From assembly GCF_000002865.3 (NCBI RefSeq), contig NW_001865039.1:1964438-2028437 (forward strand): a stretch of DNA of 64,000 bases, read 5' to 3'. Below are positions 22,928 through 44,427 of the stretch, in pieces (within the stretch, counting starts at the first letter, position 1; each line of letters opens with the position of its first letter). This DNA is from Monosiga brevicollis MX1. Its lineage: Eukaryota > Opisthokonta > Choanoflagellata > Craspedida > Salpingoecidae. A program made the position numbers and the translations under genes. The notes under the pieces were generated by a model. It was not told the origin of the DNA. It saw only the letters and a program-made list of their open reading frames with translations, and did not search any database.

Positions 22928-25486
22928 ATGGGCAACTCATCATCGGCAGCTCATCCCGTCGCGGGCGGTGCCCTCAGCCATCCGGGCATTGAGGTCAGAC
23001 CAGCTCTTGGCATGTGCCACTGGCCCAACTGTGGGATGGCGCTCATGCCGCCACCCGTGTTTCTTGTCGCAGGCCCGCTTCAATGACCTTGCCGAGGGCG
23101 AGTCCAACGTTCCTATCAACACCATCGCCAAGGTTGTCGGACCTCCTGCCACGTTGATCTCGACGCGCGCGTGCTCATGATGCTGTGCTCTAACTCAGGT
23201 GCTTTCAGCACCGCGCTGCGGCGATTTTGGCAAGATGCTCGTCAACGTCTTTCCTCTCACCCACGACGAGCCCGTCGTTGATCTGATCAAATATCGTCAG
23301 CTTGTCAACCACGTTCTTGGTCCGTATCCCGTTCACGCCAATCCTCGGCCTTCAACTCCATGGCCTCGTTTATTTCCATTTGAAGCTGCTGTCTGGTACC
23401 AATGATGCACTGATGCAAAACCAATGTTCACGCGTTGGCGCCATCTAGTACTGGCGCACGAGAATGCCGCTGTCCGCCGCTGTGAGATTATGTTGACCTG
23501 CCTCGGCTTCACGGGAGACAAGACTGTGGATCATGAAGGTTAGCTTGCCCTGCACCATGGCCCCTGCCTTTCGTTCCCTGGGCAAGCACACTCCATAGCC
23601 CAGCTTTGCCCTGACGGGTCGCATCGGTATGCACACCAAGCCACCGCGACTCATTTCACCACCATCACCGTGGGTGCTAATGGCCTCAGGTCTCGTCAAG
23701 CTGTTTACAGTGGCGTTATATCTGGCCATGGCAGCCAATGATGTGACGGTGGATGAGAGCGATGATTCGGCGCTGGAAGTTGCCTCGCGTGTCATCAAGG
23801 GCATGGCCCTCACCGTTATCGAGGGCACCAAAACCGATAACCTCACGCCGGCGGAAGCGGAATCCTTTATTGCCCATCACTTTCCCCGTACGTGTGCCTC
23901 TGGCGACTGGTGATCACCCACGCGCCAACACGGCCGCCGTACGTGGTGCGGTACAACGTAGCTCATTTGGCAGTGGACGCCTCTTGCTCGACTGCAGGTT
24001 GCTTCAACGGTGCCTTCAAGTGGATCGAGCTCCAAGTGAGTTTGACCTGGTTCATGCCCTTGGTGTGGCCTTCAATGACCTTGCTCGTGCTGATCACCAT
24101 GCCTGCCGCTGAACTGCACACAGTTGGTGTCACCGACCCCGGAAGAGCCGTGGCCTTATGCCGTCGAAGCTCTTCTTCCCCGACTCGTGCGTTCACGTGC
24201 CTTTGAGCTGGTCCGCGCCGGGAATCAATGGCTGACTCAATGTGCTTCTCCTGATATAGGATAATCATCAAATCCCCCGTCACCGATTGGCGCCCTCGCA
24301 TGCCTGGGCCCTCATGTCCCTCCTTCCCAGTATGTTCCTGCCACTGCCCATGCACCTGAGCAACAAAACCTGTATGCCTTCACGACCGTCGGGGCATTTT
24401 GTTTAGACATGTACTTGCAGAGTGCGTCGTGGCGTCTGCTATACTGCAGCAGCCATCACGGACAAAGCGTCAACCGCTTTCAGCACCACGCATATCAATA
24501 CCGAGGCCCGTCTCTGCTCCTGATCCTTACCAAGGATGAGCACCTCTATACCGTGGCCGTGGATCAAGAATGGCGTGACGATCGCAGCGCAGCCTGGGGC
24601 GGCCCCGCCTGTCGCATTATCCGCCTTGAGCCCTCAGTCCACATCAGCCGTGACCACGCCGGTAGGATCCACCCCACGCACTAACCTCGCCTGTTTGACC
24701 ATAGCCTTCACATTAAACCTTGTCTTGTACTCCCAACACGTTGCCACAGTTAAAGTATACTCAAACACCAAGACGCGGGGACAGGCTCACGGCTTTGGTT
24801 TTGGAGCTCGCCCTGATGAGGAGGAAGAGGCCACGTTAGTCTTTTGGTTGCCCCCATCCTGGCCTCATCAGAGGTCTTTTGACTCACAAGGATGACCTCT
24901 GTCCAGGCTATGGCTGAACGCAGACTTGAGCTCGGGATTCACCAAACTGCACCACGACCAGCCCATTGGCTTGCGCAGCTCATTTGAGGTGGCCAAGATT
25001 GAGGTATTTTTTTTTTTTTTTGTCTTTCTGGCCCTTGCCCTTGGTCCTAGATGGCGGAACTGGGTTTGCTCACACCCTACACGTGTTTTGCTTCTTGCCT
25101 TTTTTTCTGTTTGCTTACATGAAACAATGACCGTAGGTGTGGGGATGCGGTGGAGACATGGCCCTCTCTGCACAGGACCGTGAGCGAGCTCGGGATGAGC
25201 TCGTTGCTGCGCATCGCCGCAAGGTCTGTTCACAGCGTGTGTGCTTTTTGCGACTGTTGCTACTCCCCTGGTGCGACTGTTGCTACTCCCCTGGTGCGAC
25301 TCATGAACCCTGATGCCCCATGCCTCGCCTCCTTTGATGCAGGCTCAGCGTCCCCAGGCTGCCGATTGGCATGATGGCGTTGACCGCACGATTTTGCACA
25401 TGGGTGGTGCCCTGAAACTGGATGACCAAGTGACTATTGATCTCAAGACGGCCCGGGATGCGCCCCACGACCCTGCTCCACAATAA
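22928..25486 (+). CDS. MEAK7: MEAK7-like TLDc-domain protein, N-myristoylated
   Basis: Homologue of MEAK7/TLDC1 (C. elegans EAK-7), a lysosome-linked protein that supports mTOR signalling in mammals. It starts MGNSSSAA, a good N-myristoylation signal as in animal MEAK7. About 12 exons: 22928-22993, then ARFNDLAEGESNV, LSAPRCGDFGKMLVNVFPL, an EF-hand-like helical middle, and the TLDc domain: SASWRLLYCSSHHGQSVNRF, YRGPSLLLILTKDEHLYTVA, KVYSNTKTRGQAHGFGFG, LWLNADLSSGF, and EVWGCGGD closing the fold. A C-terminal extension of about 70 residues follows. The exons of the TLDc region join in phase. The stop TAA at 25484-25486 overlaps an AATAAA. Confidence 0.82.
25249..25294 (+). repeat. Tandem 23-bp duplication in an intron
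   Basis: The 23-bp unit at 25249-25271 is repeated exactly at 25272-25294, with the first six bases occurring a third time. It lies inside the last intron of the MEAK7-like gene. Confidence 0.9.
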
Positions 25487-25487
25487 A
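25482..25487 (+). promoter_or_regulatory. Poly(A) signal overlapping the MEAK7 stop codon
   Basis: AATAAA contains the TAA stop of the TLDc gene, implying a very short 3' UTR. The next gene begins only 317 bp on. Confidence 0.5.
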
Positions 25488-25803
25488 GGAGCTTGTTGTG
25501 GCTGATTCGCTTTCTCCCTGGCTTCTTCTTATAAAACTTCATTTGCTTGCGGATTGATTTTTGATCAACAATCATCTCATTCATTAGCCCAGACCAACAA
25601 GGGCCTCAAACATGAAAAGATCCAAGAACTACAGTGCATCGACATGTTCACATCGGTAGCACATGCACATCCGTAGGTACTGTAGTAGTCACTCCCACAC
25701 CCACACCGATCGAATTGTTTTTGGTGTTTTTGGTGTTTTTTGTTTTTTTGTTTTTTGTTTTATTTTATTTTTTTCCTTATCTTCTTTTTGGTAGACACAA
25801 GAC

Positions 25804-27419
25804 ATGGGGCAGTGGAGGCCAATCGTACTGGCGCTGGCCGTACTGGCTTGGAGCGGCGTCGTGGTGGCAGGGTGTCCATGCGAAGATGCTTCTTTGTGTC
25901 AGCCCTTGAAGCTGGGGCCTCGGAAGGAAGTGTTTGGGTTCGGTTCGAGCCAGGCGGCTTGGACCGAGTATCGACTGGATGTGCTCACCACCATCGCTTG
26001 GAACACAAACAAGACGCTCCTGTGCGAGGCCCATCGCGCAAATGTGCGGGTGGTAGCCAAGGCCATCAACGTGAATGAAACGGTGTTTTCCGATGCTGCT
26101 ACTCAAGCTGCATGGATCGATGCCACCGTGGCCATGATCACCGAAAACTACCTCGATGGCCTGAATTTTGACTACGAGGTTTGCGGCAAATGGCTGTGCC
26201 GGTCATGTTGTTTGCTGTCCCTGAACTTGCTCGGATGGGCTCACAACTGCTGGTGCCATCAATCTTCCTCCATGCTAGAGCCCCATCAACTTGAGCTCTC
26301 CCCAGCGAGCCCAGTATGTGGCGCTGGTAAATAATGCCGCTCGCGCCATCAAGAAGATTAATCCATTTGCCCAGGTCGGCTGGATGGTGCTTGCAACCTC
26401 GGATATGCTTCGCGACCATGCTCGCAGTCCGATCGCCTCCGACCCATATTGACTTTCGATGCATACACGCTGCTGTGCTGCCAGATTTCCGTGGATGTGG
26501 CTTGGGGGCCCTATGACGTCGATGGACGCAACTACGACTACGTGGGCCTGGCAGCGGCTGCAGACTTGCTTTTCATCATGGCCTATGACACTCGCTCTCA
26601 GATTTACGGCCCCTGCCTGGCTTCGGCCAATACACCCCTTGGGTTGGTTCCTGCTTTCAGTGCACTTGCCTGCTTGGGAGAAAAGTTGCTCGCCACTGGG
26701 TTGTGCTGGTCCAAAATCAGCTCATCGCTGACTCTTGCTGTAGGACGGCGGAGCGCGGCGTGCAGGAATACCTGGCGCTTGGCATCCCAGCCAGCAAGCT
26801 GGTGCTGGGGTTGCCGTGGTATGGCTACGATTATCCCTGTGTGCCCAACACGCAACTCAATGACACGTTCGTAGATGCTGCGCGCCACCCTTGCCCCCCT
26901 GGTCGAAGTGTGATGCAGCCGGTTCAACGCCCGCGTCGCCGCAGCAGACAATGCGAGCAGTCGAGCGAATGGCATGGGATTTGCCGCATCTGTACGCGCC
27001 CGCACCTCACCAGACACGACCGTTTGTCCTTTAATGTGTTGCCCCACGCCCACAGATACTGCCCGATTGCGGCGGTGCCCTTTCAGGGGGCACCATGCAG
27101 TGATGCGGCCGGTCGCGAGTACGACTGGACCGTATTTCAAAGACTCTTTCGCAATGCGTCGGTTGAACAGACGACCGTGCGCCAAGATGCCCTACTTGTT
27201 TCCAAAACCTTCAACTATGTGAGCGACGATGGGCTGGTGCACCAGGTCTGGTTTGACGACCAAGCAACGCTCGCCCCCAAGTTTCAGCTGGCGCGTCAGT
27301 ACGACCTCCTCGGCACCGGCGTCTGGAACATTGATTGTCTCTACGATCCCAGCGCCCCTGCATCGCAAGCCGGACAGGTCGCTGCCATGTGGGAGGCCAT
27401 GGCCGTCTTTCAACACTAG
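25804..27419 (+). CDS. CTBS: Di-N-acetylchitobiase, GH18 lysosomal hydrolase
   Basis: Removes the reducing-end GlcNAc from the chitobiose core in lysosomal glycoprotein breakdown. Five exons, 25804-26178, 26279-26374, 26485-26642, 26744-26866 and 27056-27419, all in phase, 371 residues against 385 in human. A signal peptide runs from the start (VLALAVLAWSGVVVAG). DGLNFDYE is the GH18 DxxDxDxE motif with catalytic Glu. DVAWGP, LLFIMAYDTRSQI, KLVLGLPWYGYDYPC, VPFQGAPCSDAAGR, HQVWFDD and TGVWNIDCL follow in the animal CTBS order. A tail-to-head neighbour is the acid phosphatase, also an exported hydrolase. Confidence 0.93.
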
Positions 27420-27470
27420 TCTCATCTATCAATCCACCATCCGAATGTTCATTGACACGCCTGTGGGCTG

Positions 27471-27472
<2 letters not shown>

Positions 27473-27549
<77 letters not shown>
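27473..27549. repeat. CA microsatellite, about 38 units
   Basis: Uninterrupted (CA)n about 50 bp after the chitobiase stop and 120 bp before the acid phosphatase start. Confidence 0.97.
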
Positions 27550-27550
<1 letters not shown>

Positions 27551-27668
27551 TGTCCGCAGTTTCACAGTTTTCATGCCGAAATGTCAGATTTTCCTTGTGT
27601 GTTTGTTGACATAATGCCCCAGAGACAGACTGTGGGCGGTTTTCAAGTGAGATCCAAGAGGAGCGAGG

Positions 27669-30090
27669 ATGGCAGCTTGGAGAATGGAGGTCATGGGCCT
27701 GGCCATGACCATGATGATGGCTGGCTGGTTGGCTGTGGGTGTGGTGGCTGTGCAGGATGGGAAGGTGATTGAACAGGTGTGTTGTTGCACATGATCCCTT
27801 CTTGATGGCCGCGATCGCGCGGAGGCACCTTTCATCGGATGCTTGAGCCTAGGTCCACCTGTCCTACACCAACACGAGCTCGGCCAAAGTTGTGGAATGG
27901 GTGGCCCCGACAAACAGTTGTCAGCTCTGCTACAACATCAGCAACAAGCCAAGTGAGTGTAATTCAGTTTCCCCAATGTGGTCCTTTACAGAAATCGGCT
28001 CCACCTACAGCGCTGTGATGGATCAGCTGCCCTTGAATGGCACCGTGTCCTACACCATCACGTGTGGCAACGACACTCGCGTAGGTGCTGCGATATTCTG
28101 GCCCTGGCACTCTCCCGCACGGTGTCCCTTCACACAACAACAGTTACCTGATGCTCGTCCCCGTACACCCCCAACCCCATGATGGTAGGTGTTTGATTTT
28201 ATCAACGAACCCCAACACGACAATGGCAGCCGAATCGTCTTCCTGGCCGACTTTGGTCTGGATAACGATGTCTCAATGGAGACGCTATTGCAACTCGCTG
28301 CAGCCGATGCTGTGGATGCCTTGATTCTGGGTGGTGACTTTGCATGTACGTCATGCCCATCCACTGCCTGCTCGCTGCTGGACAAGCAGTCGGCTCAACC
28401 TGCCTGCTCATGAGAGATGCATAGATGATTTCAAGGACAATCATTCGGCTGTGGGAAACGCATTCATGAACACGCTCGAGCCGTTTGTGTCTCGCAAGCC
28501 TTTTATGCCTGCCCCAGGGTAGGCCCCTTCCTCGTTTTGATCCACCCCCAGCCAGTATGGCGGACCACATTACATGGCGATTCAGCCGGCTGTCTCACTT
28601 CATTCTCTGCCTCACTTTGATAGAAACCATGAAGCACATGATGGAAGCTTTCAGCAGGTGGGATATAATGTCCCTTAGGTTGGCCACGGCCAACACTTGG
28701 CACAATCCTCACTGCGTTGTTCGGTACCTGACACCCATCAGTACACGCGGCGTTTCGAGGGCGTGGCCCGCAACATTGGCAAGCACTCCCATAGCAACTC
28801 AAACTTCTACTATTCGTACGATGTTGGACTGATTCATTTCATCGCCATCGACACCGAGGTGGGTCAATTGGTTGGCTTTTTTGAGAAACTCGATATGAAG
28901 CAGGTAACGGCAGGAATTCGGCTTGGCTTGGGGGCGAAGTGATGAAACCCTATTCACATCACCTGCCTACACCTTGGGGCACGGACCATGGCGAGCTGCA
29001 GGTCTACGAGTGGTACAATGAGACGCAGGCGTCAATTTATCCCTTTCAGCCTGAGGAACAGCTGCAATGGCTTGAAGCTGATCTTCAACGAGCGACTGCC
29101 AACCGCGATGTGGTTCCCTGGATCATCATGTACGGGCACAAGGTATGCAGGCCGAATGATCTCGTCAAAAGCCACTTCTGCCCACAGAGACCATTCTTTT
29201 GAACGCTTGAATACAAGAAGGTGGTTACCTGCATGTCCTGATGTTGGCCTTGACCTGAGGCTAGGGCTGGCACATGGACTATCAACCCGACAAGCATAAC
29301 GACCTCAAACCGCAACTCGTGACCAACTTTACCGGTATGCCTATGGCCTCCCCTTCTTTGATTATCACCATTATTCATCCTCACTCCATGTTTCCCGCGA
29401 GAGGACAGGCTTTACACGACTGGCGGAGCAGTATCAAGTGGATCTCATGTTGTGTGGGCATCTGCACATTTACCAGCGCTTTTTTCCTCTCCTCGGCCCC
29501 GCCGTGCACGCTCCTTACCAACCGTAGGTTGCCGCTCGCCTTCACCGAAGTGAAACTTGGTCAACTAAGCACCTCCGATCTGCTGTTACGTCCGTGCCTT
29601 CTTGCCCCTAGGCCTCAGGAGGTGGAGCGCGATTGCGTTGATGGTAACATTTATCGCAATTGCCGCCACATGACAACCATCGTTGCCGGCTCTCCAGGCG
29701 ATCAAGAGCTATCTGTAGAGGGTGGGTCATCGTCGCTGTACTTGCTTGCGCGAGAGATAGTCCTTGCTTCTTCCATGTTAACAACGCATCCTCGCCGATC
29801 GGCTGTCCCGACACTGCTATTGTCTCATACATGGATGCGCGGTGCTAGGCATGTGCGTGGGTGAGGACGTGGTGGCCCCCAACATTGTGGGCACGATGGC
29901 CCGCTGCAGTGCCAACTATGGCTTTGGCGTTTTGAACGCGGTCAACCACACACATCTGCAGTGGCGGTGGCAGGAGACTGGTCCGCGATCCCCATTGATG
30001 GAGCACTTGCCAACCTTGCCACACAGCCCTGAGGTGGACGAGATATGGCTGGTGCAGGACGCGCGCACAGCCTCAGGACGCCGGGCTTGA
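27669..30090 (+). CDS. Purple acid phosphatase
   Basis: Secreted or lysosomal metallophosphoesterase of the PAP family (ACP7-like). The ATG at 27669 begins a signal peptide (MTMMMAGWLAVGVVAV) after a short leader. About 12 exons follow. Junctions resolved in phase include HLSYTNTSSAKVVEWVAP (N-terminal FN3-like domain), KIGSTYSAVMDQLPLNGTV, VFLADFGLDN, ILGGDFAYDFKDN, PAPGNHEAHDGSFQQ, FYYSYDVGLIHFIAIDTE, WIIMYGHK.W and LMLCGHLHIYQRFFP. These supply the metal ligands D.G, GD.xY, GNHE, GH and GHLH; the last differs from the common GHxHxYER. A last exon ends at TGA 30088-30090. Exon borders between 29690 and 29870 remain unclear. Confidence 0.85.
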
Positions 30091-30237
30091 CTGTCACGAC
30101 GGTCACAGCAGTGACTACACTTCATCTTGACATGAGGTTGATGATGGACCCTGTCCTGTCTGTTTGTCTCTGCTTCCCGCTAGGACGATGGCCAGTTGAG
30201 AATCGGAAACACAGTCTCAATGTCACTGGTATCAAAA

Positions 30238-30249
30238 AATAAAAATAAA
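30238..30249 (+). promoter_or_regulatory. Poly(A) signals of acid phosphatase gene
   Basis: Two overlapping AATAAA-type hexamers about 150 bp after the stop codon and before the converging RPL6 gene. Confidence 0.5.
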
Positions 30250-30354
30250 AAGTCCACCCAAAAAGGTTGCCTGTTGAGGGTCAGAAGAGACGATGGACAT
30301 GTGAAAGAAGAAATCGGGTTTTTTAGTCGTCAATTCCACCTGCCCTCAGCGTAC

Positions 30355-31507
30355 TTAGAACGAGATGGCATGAGGGTAGACACCGTTGGTGAGAGTGAAG
30401 CGAGTCTGCAGGTAGCCCTTCATGTAGTCAGTCTTCTTGACAATGGCCAGGATAGCCTTGTCAATAGACTCCTGATCGGCCTTGCGCTCAGCCGACAGGG
30501 GCTCCTTCTCCTGCTTGTCACCCTCAGTGATATCCTTGGCCTTGGCAGCCTTGTTCTCAGCCTTGAAGTAGGCGTCGTTGATCTTGTCATCGACCTTCAC
30601 GGAGCTGATGTCGAGCTGTGTGCAAAGAAACAGCCATTGAACACAAACACCATGTCAGACGTGAGAGAAAGAGCAACAAGACATAAAGTCGAGCCCGACT
30701 AAGTTGGTGGGCGAATTCAAACATCCCGTCGACAATCCTCAGGGGCAGGCACACAAAAAGCGTAAAAAAGACTGAGTTTGACAAACCTTGGTGGAGGTGG
30801 CAATGACGTAGGCCTGGTTGACACGACGAAGAGGCACGCCGTTGACCTTGAAGGGACCAGTGACAAGGAGCAGACCCGAGGGCAGCTGCTTCAGGAAAAT
30901 GACACGACGGCCACGGTAGGGACCCGAGAGCAGGATCAGGACGGTGCCGGGGGTGATGCTGGCGCGCAGCTTGTTGAAGCCGGGTTTCTTGCGGCTGGGG
31001 AGGGGCTTCTTGATGTCCTCGGCGGGGTAGAAGCGCGACTGACGCTCAAGGGGCACAGTGCGGGTGGACTTGCCAAACTTGACCTCCTTGGTCGTGGGCT
31101 TCTCCACCGACTTCTTGGCAACCTGAACCTAAAAGCGTTTAGAGACCCCAAGTATTCAGCGAAGTGGGAAAAACGTGTAAGCATTTGCCAACTGATGGTC
31201 AACACGCAGTCGTGTTCCACGCGCCCACGTTCACGCATGCAGAGACACAAGGAGCATCCAGACAAACAATGGCCAACGATGTACACGGTTGTACAAACTG
31301 CACAGAATCAACCATTGCCAGACCGAGCTGGTCCATCCCGTTCAAACACACGAGAGAAAAAAAAGTACAGCAAACAGCTGCGAAGAATCCACGCAGTCAA
31401 CAAACCTTGTTGCGCTTGAACATCAGGCGGCGCTTGTACATGGCGGAGCGACCATAGCGCTCAACGCCCTTGGAGAGCATCTCATTGCGGACGTCACCCT
31501 TGGCCAT
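30355..31507 (-). CDS. RPL6: 60S ribosomal protein L6 (eL6)
   Basis: Structural protein of the large ribosomal subunit. Three exons, 31507-31406 ([20 protein letters not shown]), 31128-30787 and 30615-30355, all phase 0, 234 residues. The core [35 protein letters not shown] and [19 protein letters not shown] is the KOW/SH3-like domain typical of eL6, and the protein ends with [24 protein letters not shown] acceptor just before the ATG (near 31511) suggests an intron in the 5' UTR. The conserved core and high codon regularity make this the firmest call of the window. Confidence 0.97.
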
Positions 31508-32164
31508 GATGACTGTCAAAGGCAAACATGAAAAATGGCAACCAGAGATGAACAAGCATGAGGATTTCCGTAACGTGCTTGATTGAGGGAAAGCTTTTCA
31601 GAACCAATTGTACACTCGCTGCGCAACGCTGCCCTGGCACGCTGGCATGAGACGTGCTGGCGCAGCTGACCCCACGAGGCTGGGAGCAACCCTCAGGAGA
31701 GCACATGCATGGTCCTCGACAAAGGTCGGCAGCGCAGACTGAGAGAGGATCAGCCGCCCATATACATATGAATGGCTGAGCACTCAATCAGAAGCTTCCA
31801 CGCTGCACCAGCCGCTGCCATCCAAGTCTGCCTCCACCCTTCCTGCAGCGCTGCCAACGTGCGCCGTCGGCCCACTTGGCTCCTTTTTTTCTCGGTCAAA
31901 GTTCTCGATCATGTTGTCTGACCTGGTCGAGATAAGAAAAGGTCGAAACCTCGTCGATATCGCTTGCAAGCGGCAAAAAATCCTCGCCACTTTTTTACCC
32001 ACGTTTCTTCAAAAGTGTGTCAATAACTAAACATTGGCTTCATCGTGTTCATATTCCCATACAACAGCTGTTGCGTCCACCCGTTTCGGGTTGTCGTCTA
32101 TTTATAGTTGACGCCGCTGTTCGGATCGTTGCCGTTGGAATCGACGAATCTCTCTCAACTCGTG

Positions 32165-32225
<61 letters not shown>

Positions 32226-32532
32226 GTCCGTACATGTATGTGCTTCTGATGGCGTGAAATGGCAGCGCCGTTTCACTAGCTGACTGCGTTTGAAAAGCTG
32301 TCGAACATCACACGCTGTCTTTGGACCCACCACAAGGTCAGTCGGTCTCCACCCTCCCTCTGCTGCATTGGTCTGTCTGGTAAGAGAGCTGACCGACACG
32401 CAAGTCCGCATCACACACATCTAGGACTGAGCTGTCCGTGACGCCTGTCCTGTGGGACACAGCCGTGCTGCATTACGCTGTAGCCCGAGTAGTGCGTCGC
32501 AGGGCTTCGAGCGCTCTGCTGCAACCCCCACC
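31508..32532. other. Divergent promoter region between RPL6 and GTF3C1
   Basis: About 1 kb between two divergent housekeeping genes. It contains a (GT)n array at 32167-32224 and probably the RPL6 5' UTR exon. No further gene or tRNA was recognised. Confidence 0.55.
32167..32224. repeat. GT microsatellite
   Basis: Uninterrupted (GT)n in the region between the divergent RPL6 and GTF3C1 genes. Confidence 0.97.
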
Positions 32533-44050
<11,518 letters not shown>

Positions 44051-44427
44051 TCGATCGACAGACTTGTAGCCCCCACCTCGCGGTGTCTCTTCTTGTTCTT
44101 TTTGTATGACCGCGTGTTCCTTTCCCAAACGTTTTTCTTTGTTTTCTTACATGAATGAATGACCGAACATGTGCACGCTCCTGTGTGTGGTGTGTGCGCT
44201 TCCCTGCCTGTATCCTTGTGTCGCCGCCAGCGTGAATTTGGGCCATCGTGTTTGCCTGAGAGGCGGGTACCTCCTGACGGTATCACCGCATCTACTCGGC
44301 CGCGTTTTGAAAACGGCTGCGCCACATCGTTGTCGAGCCAACATTGTTGTATGTCTTTGACTGACCGATAATTGATTCGAGTTGAGCTCTCAAATCTCAC
44401 TGCCACCTCTTGTTGGGGCATGCGCTA
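44051..44427. other. Convergent 3' spacer
   Basis: About 380 bp between the ends of GTF3C1 and the polymerase gene. No gene or clear poly(A) signal was seen. If the GTF3C1 stop is further right, part of this belongs to it. Confidence 0.4.

Noticed and set aside
30736-31420. Plus-strand frame of about 213 codons across RPL6
   Set aside because: It is the antisense of the highly conserved RPL6 exon 2 and has no features of its own.
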